The notes: generated from the sequence alone by a model not told the origin. A stretch of DNA of 64,000 nucleotides from Limonium bicolor (GCA_023374045.1 CM041779.1:124001-188000), one strand, 5' to 3'. Shown: positions 45,854-58,800, counted from the stretch's first letter. Numbers and translations are program-made.

Positions 45854-47473
45854 CGCCGACTACTTTGGGTCGGATATACATGGAGTTCATTTTACATGCA
45901 TACATACATACATACTCATGCTACAACAATACAATCAACAATACCTACATACACATACAAGGTTCAATACTTACTAAGGAAGACAATTCGATAGTCGACC
46001 GTTCGTATTAGTTATTTATTCATCACTCTTTCGTTGCGTTACTCACTACTCTGTTCGTACTGTGTTCAATATTCGCTACTCTACTCATACTCACTCCTTA
46101 CTCTTGCATACTCATCTCTCCATGTTCAATACCTTACTCGCACACGATCCTTACTCTGTACTCGTTACTATACTTGTGCATGCTCACTACTCAATACTCC
46201 ATACTTACTCATACGTACTCACACTCCGTACTTACTCATACATACTCAATACTCGGTACTCATTACATACTCATACTCACTTCTTACTCAGTACTCATTA
46301 CTTTACTCATACATACGCAGTACTCATTACTCATTACTTGGCCTCTGGGCGAAGTCATACACAAGACTCGCCACCGGACCTACAATACGAGGGCTATACG
46401 CTTAGCTCCTCAAATACTCAATTGTCCGTTTTTACCGGACTACTCAAATTCCCAACACTCTTCTCTCAGAGTATAATACAATCTCGTGGATTAGCCTAGA
46501 AGTATCTCTCTTGATAACCTCCACTAGCTTAGGGAATTACAACTGACTAGTATCCTCAGATTTAAGGGTTTCCCCAACGTATCGAATACTCTCATGTTCG
46601 GGACATACTTACATCAGTCGGGTCCTCTCATTATGGGTCGACTAATTGCTAAGGGGTTTGGAGATCCCTCGTCATTCTTTACTACTCTCGTGGTTCATGT
46701 CTTGCACCAAGATTAATCCCTCTAATAGAGGTTACTTATATACTTCCACTACTTATTGTTTGTGGATTATTCATTTCGGTTCTCCTACCGTTATCGGAAG
46801 GTTATTACTCCCGTACACTCTCTCACATTCTAGTGAGTTCATAGGTTTGCGTTATCAATTATTGATCCGTTAGTTTAGTGCGTTGCTACTGTTCCATTAG
46901 TTTACAACATGACTCTTACTACTAGTCGCTACACAACAAGACTCATTTATGAGTCGGTCTACGCACTAAGTGAAGCCACACAATCAGTCAAGAAGGGTTA
47001 GCTCATACAGCATACAACAAGACACACAATGAAAGGCAATAAACTGTTTTCATGCTTTAGTCTTGATTAGCCGGCATACAGCACACAAATCAACGTAACT
47101 CGGTTAGCATACGAGGCATGAGAAAATCATACCTTTCACCGGAGTTAGCTCTACCGTGTGTTCCCTTGTTCCTTGGTTCACACTTGTTCCACTGATAATG
47201 TTCCAACATTGTCATTAATACTATACTCTTACGATACACAAATAATTACTACTCCCGTACTTACCCCGTTATCCCGATGTACTTAATGTTCTCATACTCT
47301 CAACTTACTTGGTTACTTTTCATACTTGTTTTCCTACTCATATACTTACTTTCTTACCTTAACTACTTCATTTATAGTGTTCTACTACATATATATGCAT
47401 ATATGTATATAAGCATATATATATACATATGATTACTATAATCATATAATAAAACATTTTTTTTTGTTTTTGA

Positions 47474-47734
47474 CTCGACCGAACTTGCAAGTCCGGTCGC
47501 AAGTCCGGTCCATTCCAGTAGCTCTCATTACGGGAGAATTTTCTGGTCCGACCGAACTTGCATGTCCGGTCGCAAGTCCGGTCCATTCCAGAAGGTTTCA
47601 GACGGGAAAATTTTCTGGTTCGACTGAACTTGCAAGTCCGGTCGCAAGTCCGGTCCATTCCAGAAGGTTCCCGTCTTTGTGATTCTGGGCTCGACCGAAC
47701 TTGCAAATCCGGTCGCAAGTCCGGTCCGGCCCAG
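47474..47734 (-). repeat. Hairpin array in LTR-B'
   Basis: Four units of ~75 bp, each containing CGAACTTGCAAGTCCGGTCG then CAAGTCCGGTCC, with the palindrome ACTTGCAAGT and CCGGTC/GACCGG inverted copies. Same position and unit number as the LTR-B array but unrelated stem sequence. It accounts for the 156-codon reverse frame (47368-47838). Confidence 0.8.
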
Positions 47735-49931
47735 TACTTCAGGTTAAAAATCCGTTTTCGGTTCCCTACTTCACCCATTGCTTCCCCAATCTTCCTACAT
47801 GTAATCCCCCATGTTTTAACACTACTTAGGCCCTCCAAATTGCCTTAGTTCATCCTCCAAATTCCTTACTCATTTCTAAATTCACATACACAATTTTCCT
47901 TCACTACATTTCAGCACTCATGCCAGTTTCCTTTCCTCCAATCGCTACATATTTTTATTTCTTCTCATATCATTCAATACTCCCTCTACTAAAGTTACTC
48001 CTAGCATCCCAAGTACTTTACTTTACCACTCCTATTCATTTCCAAGCAACTACACTACCAATACCCTAGTTCAACACTCTTTTTACAACATCCTTCACAC
48101 TAATTTCCTCCTAGCTCTACAATGCATTTTGATACCTCTCTTGCTACAGATTTTGTATCTCAACTTCACATACCACAATCTTCTATCCATGGTTTCTAAA
48201 CCTCTTTACTAAACCCAATACACACCTTGATCCTCCCATTCACCAAGTCATTCTTAATACACAATTCCTACCAAATTTTTGCCATAGTTCACCTACTTTT
48301 CCTTACTTATCCACACATATCCTTTCTCAACAAATTCATCCATATTCTAGCCAAACCACAAGGGTTCTACCAGCACACATACAAAATCTCAATACACCAA
48401 CATTTCCTCAATTACAATACCAATACATCATTACTTCCTCAAATAGCAATACTAATACACATACACCATTCATTTGGCTCTAAGGCCTACAAATCCACAT
48501 TTTTGCTCACAACTACTCAAACATCCACAACTACAATACTAGTGCAATAGTTTAGGTTCTTTTATTTGTTTACCCATTCCCATTACACTAATGCATTAAA
48601 TTAAGCATTAGGAAGGAGCTCTTACCTTGAGCTTTTGATTCCTTCATTTCTTTTCCATTTCTCCTCCTCCTCTCTTTCTTGTCCAAATCGGTTTTGTGGG
48701 GAATGGAGTTGCCAAGCTCCATTCCCATCACCCAAGCACACAAAGACAAGTATAATTAATACACTAACCCTTAGATTTATGCTAGTTCATTGAAGTGTTT
48801 AAAATACAAATTCTAGGGTTTACCTTTGGAGTGCTTTAGGAGGGGTTTTAGCCCTTGGTTCAAGAAGGAGAATCCACCACCATTGCTAGGTGAAGTTGAT
48901 GCTTAAAAGAGAGAGAAAAATAAGGCATTACAAAGGGCCAAAAATCTGCTACCAAAGGAAGGTGGAGAAACTTGAATCTTTTATGGAGATTTTTACTTTG
49001 TTGGGAAGAGGAGACTCCAAGCTCCATAATGGTGTGCTTTTCTCTTCAAATGGGGAAAACCCATGGAGATGAAACTCATCCTTTTTGAATTTTGAAAAGA
49101 GGGAATGATAGAGGATGATGAGGGGATTACAAATATGTAATTATTTTTACATTTGGAGCTCAAATGAAGATAGAGCATGGAGAAGGAGATAGAGTAGCCA
49201 TGGGAGGAGGAAGGAATCGGCTGCAACCAGAGGGGAGAAAAAAACGATGGAGGAAGAAAAAAGAGAGGAAAGAGAAGGAAGAAAAGAGAAATGAGAGAGG
49301 AGAGAGAGGGTGGGGTTGCTTTTCTACTTTTCTTTCTTTCTTTCCTTTATTTCTTTCTAGCTTATTAGGTATGTGAGAGGGCTGTCTCACAATTAAAAAC
49401 CGGCCCACATAACTGTTACAGGCTGGAGCGTTTTTCATCTTATACAGAAAACGCTAGTTATTTTACCCGGTTTAGGTACTATTCACTAACCGGGCCCGTT
49501 TTCCGGAATTTTCTCGTTTCTTTATTTTTACTGATTATTAAGCTTCCGTTACTGCTTAATAATAGTTATCTAATGATTTATAATTTTTACGGGTTCGTTT
49601 GACCACTTAAAATCACGTGTTTAGGTTCCCCGAAAAACGTGCGCTAAAGCTCTTTTAGCGTTTTAATACCTTGTTTGGATCCGTTTTCTTCGGGAATCAT
49701 TCCCGTATACTAATTAGGCATGAATAAGCCCTATAAATCCTTATAATACTCTAACCGAGGTCTCGTACCTCCTATGGTTATTTAACGCTTATTTTAGCGT
49801 TTTCCGCTTTCTAAGCATTTCCTCATTTCTTTTGGATTTATTTTCTTTACCAAAATTACTTAGGCACTATTAGGCCCTTAAATACCATATTAAAATATTC
49901 TAATCACCATATTTAAGTTCGGGGTATTTCA

Positions 49932-50050
49932 GAAAAGCTCAGCTTCTTGCACCTTGTTGTTCTCCTTTGCTTCAAGGTAAGAAAAACCAAAGAAAAATCA
50001 AATTTTCTTTCATTTTAAACACCTTTATGAATGCTGACCCGAAACCTTAA
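49932..50050 (+). mobile_element. LTR-C, piece 3
   Basis: After the GAAAA duplication the A-like LTR resumes ('ctcctttgcttcaaggtaag', as at 1722-1740, including the donor-like GTAAG) and fades out near 50040, where family D sequence begins. Confidence 0.65.
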
Positions 50051-50055
50051 ACAGG

Positions 50056-50508
50056 AAATTCTTCAACAAGAAAGGGCAGCAGGGTCACCAGGGAGCGAAG
50101 GGGAAAGAGCCCGTCCCTCGGTTGACTGGCCCAGTTATAGATGCTCAGCCTTTGAGATATGCGCCTCCTAAGGGTGAGAACACCTTCCTCTTAAATTAAA
50201 TTGTAACCTTAGTCTTGATACCTACAACTATTAACTTAAACTAAATGCTACCATTAGGCACCGGACAGCCCCAGCGCCATTTCTATTGCAAGTGTTGTGG
50301 GAAGGATCATCCTGGGGTCGACTGCAGTGGCCGCAAAGTTGAGTGCCGGTACTGCAAGAAAGAGGGCCACCGGGAGTTCGAGTGTTGGATGAACCCTGAG
50401 GGCCGTTGCTACAGGCCACCAAAGAATACTTCTAAGACCTCAGCTAGAGGATCTGGAGTACCACGAGGTGGTCAGCAGGGCCAGAAATCTACTGATGCTG
50501 GAGCCTAG
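50056..50508 (+). CDS. gag: Family D Gag C-terminal part with two zinc knuckles and an apparent intron
   Basis: Exon-like part 50056-50173 reads KFFNKKGQQGHQGAKGKEPV and on to RYAPPKG. An 84-bp AT-rich stretch, GTGAGA...CATTAG (50174-50257), then interrupts it and contains an in-frame TAA. Removing it keeps the frame, and 50258-50508 encodes the nucleocapsid: CKCCGKDHPGVDC (CX2CX3HX4C) and CRYCKKEGHREFEC (CX2CX4HX4C), then a basic tail RPPKNTSKTSARGSGVPRGG to TAG. The paired knuckles resemble plant Ty3/gypsy Gag. The N-terminal capsid part and the start codon are missing with the 5' LTR. No protease or pol follows, so D resembles Gag-only (TR-GAG) elements. Intron use is inferred from GT-AG ends and frame. 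Confidence 0.75.
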
Positions 50509-50832
50509 AGAGTGAAGGGAGTCGATAGGGCATGAGTACCCTGAACTCCTTGAGACCGCTGGTGGAAGACTTTTGCTTAATTTGTTATGTACTTAGCCTT
50601 GAATTGTGAAAGAAATATGTTGTAAATTTGTGGGAGTGTGTCAGTGACCACTCGCCTTTTGTGTAGGACTTTTGAGACTAGTTATGTGGACTCGATACGA
50701 GTAACCTTAGAATCTTGACGGATCAGATATATATGAATAGAGTGTTAATGCATACATTATCATGTAGCCCATACTCAACGACGAAGAGTCAATGAGACCG
50801 GTAATTACTGAACTGATATTTCCACCTGTATG

Positions 50833-50912
50833 GCGCACTTGCTATTGCAAGCGCTACGACAATCAATCCACTGAAATTTCCATCTACCTTGCGCACTTGC
50901 CATAGCAAGTGC
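50833..50912 (+). other. Two conserved palindromes (family D)
   Basis: 50833-50854: GCACTTGC ... GCAAGCGC with one A-C mismatch. 50893-50912: perfect 8-bp stem GCACTTGC / GCAAGTGC, loop CATA. Families A and B have one each; here the element is duplicated. Confidence 0.6.
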
Positions 50913-51526
50913 TGCAGCTGCAACTATCACTAAATTTTAATCTCTTTTTTTTAAATACCAAATTTTCATATCAACTTTTCATACAAACCTTAAGATTAGA
51001 AATCTGTGGAACCTCAGGAAGACCGTTAGTCCAACCACTGCAACTGCAGAAATTATACAACCACTATAATTGTAAGCCACACCAGTTTGATCGTTCGAGA
51101 ATTTTCAGACACAACTTATTAGCCAAATACCATAAGTGTATACCCGCATGTAATGCTAATCACTAATAGTGATGAATGTTTAGTCCTAATGGACAAGCAT
51201 AACCTTGTGTGAAATAGAATACCCTTGTAGATGCACCACCGTCAGTGAGGATGGTTAGGAAGTGAAGAGCCCAGTTGCTCAAGCTATTATGCGATCTGCG
51301 ATATATCCAATTAAACGGATGAGGGAATGAATACGAACTATGGATGAGATGTGATCATGATTAAACAGGGAGAAAAGGAATATGTATTGTACTCAATGAG
51401 ATCGAGATAGGAGAACCAATTTTGCTAAATATAGCACGAATTTTACTTACACCATGCCACTAGGGCAATAGCAATTACTACAAGATAACCGATAATGCGA
51501 ACTAATAAACTACAATAAGGACATCC

Positions 51527-51748
51527 ATCAAAAGGGAGATTGACAACAGAATACTTCATAATAACCGTGTGACGGACACTACCAGTTTACTAAATGAGAC
51601 GTGGGACGACCGCACTCTGATAGGAGCATGTGAGCCTGACAGACTTATTTATGAGTTAGTTGGGTAAGTAGTAATGTATCAGTACGGTACCCCATGTATG
51701 TATACAAGTAGTGTTAGGAACACGGGAAGTAGTCAACTCCGTGTCAAG
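51527..51748 (+). other. Conserved non-coding block 'core 1' (family D)
   Basis: Counterpart of 6288-6512 and 21185-21410; includes TTGACAACAGAATACTTCA and GTGGGACGACCGCACTC. Confidence 0.6.
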
Positions 51749-52130
51749 GACAGTGATGCAGATTACCTCGAAGATGGATGAGAAGAGCCACAGTTAAACC
51801 AATGAGCTAGAGAAATCAAGAACCCTCAACACAGAGTAGCAGACAGTATACAATGAAGACGTGAACACTAAGGATAGAAACATGAAAACCCATTTCATGG
51901 ACGAATAATATGTAGAACCCTCATAAGGATCGAGCAAATTCTTACAATCCAGAGGAACCTACCAGATGATGAGAACATAAACGCGTGACTACGCAATGAT
52001 GAGAGACAAAGCTAATATACTAGCAGATACCTTAAGCAAGGAACAACGTTATGATAACTAACAGACTTGAAATGTACAACTCACATGATAATTGGTTCAT
52101 CTTATCTGTTTGACTCATTAGATATTAACT

Positions 52131-52205
52131 GCTGAGGGTTTACGCCTCTACACTCTGTAGGACTGAGTGTTTTGGTATTGCACTTGTGCAGTTATTAATA
52201 TAGTG
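52131..52205 (+). other. Conserved block 'core 2' with hairpin (family D)
   Basis: Stem ACACTC (52150-52155) with GAGTGT (52165-52170), loop TGTAGGACT. The first pair is A-U where A and B have G-U. Confidence 0.6.
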
Positions 52206-52739
52206 GGAATACGGGAAGATGTAATGGATATCAACATGAAGTGAGTATCAAGAACTACAACAGTGTGTTACTCCGGAACAAAACCACCAGGAGACACGGA
52301 TGACAAGCTTTATCTCCGTGGACATGTAGGCTGGTACGTCTTAGTATTACTAAGACTAGTGCAAAGAGAACTAAGTACTAACAATAGCCAATGTCATATT
52401 ACACCTCAAGCTGAATATCAGTGAGAGAAGACACACACATGTACGCTAGTAATCCAAGCGAGAGGATACACAACAATGAAAAGAGGCAAAGTGAGCCTAT
52501 GTTCATGGGTCTGTACCTCATACGAAGTGAGTGGGCCCATTAGAATGAATTCGGGAGAGAGCACAAATAGTTCAGTGCCTCACCCTTTATGTATTGTGGA
52601 GCCCAGAAGGGCTAAAGTCATACCCGTCTCTCTGATATGAGGATAATCCACGAGTTGGAGAACTCTATGAGAGCCAAGTATCCAGCGCTCCTTGTTGAGC
52701 GGCTGTTGTATACTTGTGGGGTACGGGGGCATAATCCAT

Positions 52740-52753
52740 GTTAAGGGGGGTAG
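52740..52753 (+). other. Second (internal) polypurine tract, family D
   Basis: gttaaggggggtag(a), about 0.65 kb before the 3' PPT at 53383-53399 and matching the family A internal tract. Confidence 0.6.
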
Positions 52754-52797
52754 AGCCTCTTGGCTGTGCACGTGTATGCACTAAGTTTTGTTGTTTC

Positions 52798-52941
52798 GTA
52801 TGCTGGGCATACAGTAGTTTGTGGTATGCGAGGCATACGATGTTGGTTGGTTTGCTTGTTTCGTATGCGGGGCATACAGTGAATTGGTGGTATGCGGGGC
52901 ATACGATGTTTTGTTGGTTTTGTTTGGTACGCGGGGCATAC
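52798..52941 (+). repeat. Array of five GTATGC/GCATAC hairpins
   Basis: 15-nt palindromes at 52798-52812, 52824-52838, 52863-52877, 52890-52904 and 52927-52941, with 3-nt G-rich loops (TGG, GAG, GGG). They begin just after the internal PPT. Reverse-strand frames rich in 'MPRIPP' and 'CPAY' here are translations of this array. Confidence 0.85.
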
Positions 52942-53382
52942 GTTGTTGATTTGTTTGTGTGTGATGTGCACTTGTATGTATGTATCTTATGAGATACCTG
53001 TTTGAATGATGTATACACACCCATGTGTGTAGTACCTTTCTTATGATACTTGTGATATATATATATTTATATTACCTTGTAGATTGATTACATATGGTAT
53101 CGCCTAGATACGAAATGAATCATTAGATATGGAATGTTGAAGGATGGTATGTTATGAACACCTCGGAGAGGTTGTCTGGGTTTGTAGAATTGATAGGAAA
53201 TAATAGTGCTGATGGATCGCCTATATCCATATATGATTGAACTAAAGCCACAAAGTGATGGCTATATGCTGTATAAGCACAATACGATGTGTGTAAATGA
53301 TATATCACAAAGATATACATTATGGATTATATGGGTAATTATTAAAACACCTATTTGGATGATGCGACTTCGGGATGAAGTC

Positions 53383-53399
53383 TTTTTAAGGGAGGTAGA
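53383..53399 (+). other. 3' polypurine tract of family D
   Basis: tttttaagggaggtaga before the LTR start TGAAATACCCC at 53401, preceded by the same 'gatgaagtc' context as in family A. Confidence 0.8.
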
Positions 53400-55989
53400 T
53401 TGAAATACCCCTAACTAATAAAACATTTATTAAACATCTAATCAAATTAATTAAGGCCTAAACATGCCTTAAAAGTCAATAGAGAACACAAGGGTCACAC
53501 AAAGCAAATATTGCACCCTTTGACCATTTAGGGTAAATGCATACCCAAATGAACTTCTTAGGACCTAAATTTTGTCCTAAGCATATTAACACATAAAGGA
53601 ATGTACTACAATTATTGGACAACACTCCAACACAAAGAACAAGCATTTACATGCTTAAAAGTCAAGTAGGGCAAAAATGTGCTCTAAGAAACCTTAAAGG
53701 TCTTATGACCTCTATTTGATATAAAATTGGATTCCTAAGTTCAATTATCATGTAAGGAACACAATGAAACTGTTCTCAAAGAAAACCAAGCTCAGAAACA
53801 CCTTGTGACACAAAATGTGCACTAAAACACCTTAAAGCACGTTTTTGTGTATGAGCTCTAAGATATTGACTTTTTGTCACTTTAAAGACTAGATTACATT
53901 CTTTATATCATTAATGGGACATGATAGACTATATTATAAAGTCTAAATCATAGTTTAAAAATAAAATCAAAATGGGTGATTTTAGGCGAATAGTACCCAA
54001 AATAACATTTAATTACTTAACTTAAATCATGGTCAATGGTCATCTTTTGGTTTGACCACCCATTGATGCCCCATATAGCTGTCCTCCTTACCCATTAGCC
54101 AACAACAAATATCTCCTAATGAGTCACCTAGTACTATGCACTAAAGTAGCATTAAATGACATAAAAAGCAAAACTAGCTTTCTTTTCTCATTCACCTCCT
54201 TCCCAGCCAATTTATTCAAGATCCATTCTCTCTTTTGCTCCTATTTGACGGTAAGAACACAACAAGTTCAGAGAAGAACACCTTGTGATCTAGGTAAGCT
54301 TATAAAGCCATTTTATGTTCATTGTCTTCACTTTTCTTTCCTCTTTCCATGGAGCTAAGCATCAGCCATTTCCATCCATGAATCTAGGTTGTTTTGGAGG
54401 TTAAAAGGAGGGTGATTCTCGGCTGTAACAAGGGAAGAAGGAGGGAAGTTCTAATCTTGATCTTTTAAGGTAAAAATGTGCTTTAAGCACTTATCTCTTC
54501 ATTCTCTTCATCTCCGGTTGGAAAGCTTGATTCCTTAGGCTTATTATCTTCTTCTTAACATGCTTATTCAGTTGGTATATCAAGAGCTTCATGGAATAGT
54601 CAAATCCATGCTAAAACACCATTTTTGGCATCTTAATCAAGGTGAAAATTAGCCATCTTCTGATCTGAGTTATACCGGTTTTAAACCTGGTTTTAGTAGC
54701 TCTTTTGATGCTCTTTTTATTCTGTAAAAACAGGTCGAAGAACATTCTTGTTTGCCTTTGTATTCTAAGGTAAATTTTACCTTGAAAATATACATTAAAA
54801 CACTTCTTATGGTTAGCTCTTGCTTGGAGTTTAATCATGTCTTGTTTGCTGTTTAAAAACATGTTAATCAAGCTGTGGAAAAATTTCCTCTAAGGAGCCA
54901 TGTCCAAACAAGGCCTTATCTTGGCTAAAATAAGGTATAAATCACTTAAACCTTCACTTGGTATATTAATATGTGTTTAAACATATGTATATGTATTACC
55001 GTGAGTGAATAAGGTTTATAAATGTCATATTTTGACCTTAGGTGGTTAAGGAATGATTTAGTAAATTAATATAAGTAATTAAGTAACATAAAGGTCAAAT
55101 GAAGACTTTATGTGGAAAATTGGTAATTAATGAAAAATACTAGGTGAGGCCGAGAGTTTTAATACATTTTTGGGCATTTATGTGTAATTTATTTTATAAG
55201 CTAATGTTTGTAATAAGGCCATGTACTTTAGGCCATTTTATTTATGTATTTTTAAGGTTTTAATTAAATTTAGGTAATAAATAAATATTACCGAAAACTA
55301 TGGGTTTAAATTGTAATTAAATTAAATTTGGGGGCTATATAATAATAAAGCCAAAAATTAGGTGCTAAAAGGATTTAAAATAAAAATTATAAGATTTTAT
55401 AAAGTTTTGGGGTTAAATGGTAATTTATGGAAAATATGGGTACAAACCGTAATTTATGGAATTGATGGTCAAGGAAATATTAAGGAGGTCAACCTTGACC
55501 ATATGGTAGGCTTTGACCAAATTAGATAATTTAAATAACTTATTTAAGGTTTTATAATAAGATGAGTATTTAATTGTAACATTTTTATAACATATGGGGT
55601 ATATATGTTATTACCGAAACTTAAGGGTGTAAAATGGTATTATAAACACCCATGGGCTATTAGGAATTTTTAGGAATTTATTGGGTTGATTTTGGAATTA
55701 AAATAAACTATATATGTATAATATATAGTTATTATGTCATTGTTACACTTTGGATAAGTAAATGGGGTGGAAATGTAAATACCGAGAGTATATGGGTTAG
55801 TAATGGTAATTATAACCCTTGGGTGGAATTTGGTGATTTTTGGAATAATATAAAAGTATTTAATAAGATATGTGTATAATATATAGTTTTAATTATATTA
55901 TAAAACTATATGTTATAAATTGGGTCAAAGTGTAATTATAGAAACTGGTGGGTGGAAAAATAATTTAGAATAGACATAGGGTCTATTCG

Positions 55990-56410
55990 GAAATTTAATA
56001 TGTATATAACTATAGGTTATATTAATATTAAGGTTTAAAATGTTATAATATATGATATATATAACATAACGTTACATATATGGTCAAATTATAAACTTGG
56101 AAAGTTAAAGGGGTTGGAAATTAATTTAAAACAGATTAAGGTCTGTTCGGTTGTTTTATAAAAATAACCATAGGTTATACCATTTTATAAAGTTAAAAAT
56201 GTTATATTATATGATATATATAACATGGTATAAATTATGGGGTGATTTTGTAAATAAAGAAAACTATGGGTTATGGAAAGGAATAATGTTTTAATATGGA
56301 TGCCTATGCGGTATTAAAAATAGTTTTGTATAAAAACTATAGGTTATAAGTTAAAGGAAATAAAAATATCATATTATATGATATTAGTATATGGTATAAC
56401 ATTACATAAT
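55990..56410 (+). repeat. Degenerate ~165-bp repeats in LTR-D
   Basis: Three units carry '(ac)cataggttat' followed by 'ttatattatatgatatat-aacat', at about 56008-56075, 56165-56235 and 56335-56400. Weaker copies may extend either way. Confidence 0.5.
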
Positions 56411-58666
56411 GTTATGGGGTTAGAATGGAATTTAATTGAAATATAGTGCTGTACCGAATTAATTAAGGTTGGAAAATGAATTTTAGACTATGGTCTACAA
56501 GGTTATAAATGTTATAACAATTATATGTTATTAATGAGATTTAGATGGAATTAATATAAGTAAGGATATTCACATTAAATAATATGACAAACTATAAATA
56601 AATAAGATTTATAAACTAAGGTATATATTGAATAAACCTTAGGGGTTGTATATATACAACATAAAATGTTACATAATATTAGGATAAGGAACTTAATATA
56701 AATTGTATAATATAATACAATTAATGGGAATGATCATCTCTGTAAGATGATAAAAATGTAACATATAATATAAGAGTTTTACAACTCATGAAACTTAGCT
56801 ATATTGGTAAATATATACATACGCGAGAATAATGTATATAAGGATGGATATATATATATTATGGTTGGAAACCATATAATATAATGGTGGAGGTTATTAC
56901 ATGAATATAGTTTACAAACTATAAGTCATAAGTTTTGAATTCAAATATAGTTTACTAAAAGATTAATGAATTATAATACAATGTATTATAATGGATGGTG
57001 GAAAATAATATAGTATAATAAATCATGCATGTATTCATGCAACTATAGGTTATATACCTAACTTCAATGATGGACTAGATTAAAGAAATATAATGAATTA
57101 AACTTAACAGTCGAAATATTACGACCTACGAGTTTTAGTAACAAAATCGACTGGTTTAGAGGAACCCGTAACAATTAACTGTAGAAAGCAGGGGATGAAC
57201 TGTCGGAAATACCGGATTTAGTTAGTCATGGAGACTGACTTATAGTATCATTACAGTCTAGATCGTACTTCAGACAAAGGCGCTTGACGAGCTAGTGGTA
57301 TACACTGCGCATCCTTGGTCTAAGGTGTACGGTATGTAAAGGGGTTTGATCCGGGTTGTCCTAAGGAATTCCTTGGGCTCGGATTTGGTTGATATAACTT
57401 GTGTGTTATGTGTGTGGATACGTGTATGTGATTATGTGTGTTACTGCATTAATTAATTATGCACGAGCGTCCTACGGGACTAACACTACGTCGACTATAG
57501 ATCGACTTATACAAACATACATATGCGTTTAATGTGATGACATGCCGGTTACTTAATATAATACCCTTAGTATTAATATTAAGTATATGATAACCTAAGT
57601 AAAACACTTAGGAACGAGACACGACATTGTCGGTCTCTAGAGCATGGATCTCGAACATGAATATAACCTAGATTACTTCTAGGTATGCGTGAGACCCATT
57701 GGGCAGCTAATAAATAAATTGTATTCTCCATAAAACTAAGAGTTTATCTTAAACATTATGAGAGAGTTGGTATGAGTTGAGGGGAGGAATCCCGGTAGTT
57801 TACGAACTACTTGGTTGCGCATTTGTGATCACTGAGGGGTACCCGATCGGGTTCCGCTCTAGGTATTTACCCGACGAGCCCTATTTGGATCGTGGGTCAG
57901 GTGGCTACAGCCTTTATATGGACTCCTTACGAGGCAAAGTGAATAGTCAGGGGCCTCCGGACCTCTGGCGAAATGAGCACCTTTGTGTGTACGGGAGGAC
58001 TACTGTCCATTGGTGAGGTTATCGGGTTGTCCCAACATGACGCCCAATTGGTATTTAATTAAACATGGTTTGGATGGATGGGGCCTTGAAGGCCAAATTA
58101 AATTAACTATGGAAAGCGTTCGCCACGACGTTTATACAGTACTATAATTCGATACGCTCGTTTATACAACTGTTGTTTGTGATATTTAATGAATGTGTGG
58201 ATTGGATGGTTGGTTATGTATTTATGAATGTTGGATTGGATGGATGGTTATGTATTTAAGCATGGTTGTACAGTATTAATTATAACTGTAAAATGGTAAA
58301 GCATGAAACCAATATAATAATAAGATGGTTAAAATGACTAAGTGAGCAATAGGGTCCAGGCCCGGCATACTCAGCGTTTATCGCTGGAGACTACACTCAT
58401 TGTGCAGGTTGTGATCATTGTCGAAGCTGAAGTGCGGGAACATGGTAGTTAGTGTTTACTTTAATTACCGCACATGAAGTTTATTTGTATAACAATGTTA
58501 CATTGTGGATTGTATTATGGTACGGTTGTATATATATTCGGGATTGGGTAGACGCTCACTTGTCGATGTTTATGGTTTATGGACTTAGTATGATGTATAG
58601 GAGTTATCTCGTTATCACAATGGTTAGCAGTTTGTTTATTTTGGTTGTTGGATATAGCTATGCTTC

Positions 58667-58688
58667 ATTACTCGCATGGGCGAGTAAT
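58667..58688 (+). other. U5 hairpin, LTR-D
   Basis: Perfect 9-bp stem ATTACTCGC / GCGAGTAAT with loop ATGG, 112 nt before the LTR end: the same size, loop and place as in LTR-A and LTR-B but an entirely different stem. Confidence 0.7.
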
Positions 58689-58800
58689 GGGAGGTGACAC
58701 CCGAGTGAGTATTTATGTTGTTATTTATTCTTCCGCTGTAAGATGTTTTATTTATTGCTACGTGAGGGATTATTACGAGTTTATGGAGAGGGGTGTTACA

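Larger units (their letters stand above)
45384..49931 (-). mobile_element. Solo LTR of family B' (4,548 bp)
   Basis: On the reverse strand it starts TGAAATACCCCGAAC (49931) and ends GGGGTGTTACA (45384). Perfect 5-bp target duplication GAAAA (45379-45383, 49932-49936) and no internal domain make it a solo LTR. It aligns to LTR-B in its outer parts, carries a different hairpin array (47474-47734), the hairpin at 45833-45853, an acceptor-like site (GTGTGCAG|GTACC, about 45773) and the U5 hairpin (45474-45495). Frames of 70-156 codons inside are repeat shadows. Confidence 0.92.
50509..53400 (+). mobile_element. Family D internal domain downstream of gag, non-coding
   Basis: About 2.9 kb without pol. 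It shares blocks with LARD-A and LARD-B: two palindromes (50833-50854, 50893-50912), core 1 (51527-51748), core 2 (52131-52205), an 'attgtggagccca' segment near 52593, an internal PPT (52740-52753) and a 3' PPT. Frames on both strands are short. Confidence 0.8.
53401..58800 (+). mobile_element. Family D 3' LTR (5,400 bp)
   Basis: TGAAATACCCCTAAC ... GGGGTGTTACA. The left end abuts the PPT; the right end abuts LTR-C sequence at 58801, so D inserted into LTR-C and later lost its 5' LTR and gag start. The first ~1.4 kb resembles the A-type U3. 55000-57100 is very AT-rich with quasi-periodic repeats. The U5 hairpin is at 58667-58688. No protein-coding frame is credible. Confidence 0.8.

Noticed and set aside
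46034..46499. Overlapping frames of 100-145 codons rich in Tyr, Ser, Leu and Thr
   Set aside because: Produced by low-complexity CTCATACT-type repeats within LTR-B'; three frames are open at once.
47368..47838. 156-codon reverse-strand open frame with repeated RTCDRTCKF-like motifs
   Set aside because: It is the translation of the hairpin array in LTR-B'; the opposite strand is also open in several frames and the sequence varies by unit, not by codon.
57777..58016. 79-codon frame (MRGGIPVVYELLGCAFV...)
   Set aside because: Isolated in LTR-D, no family resemblance, no codon or motif support.
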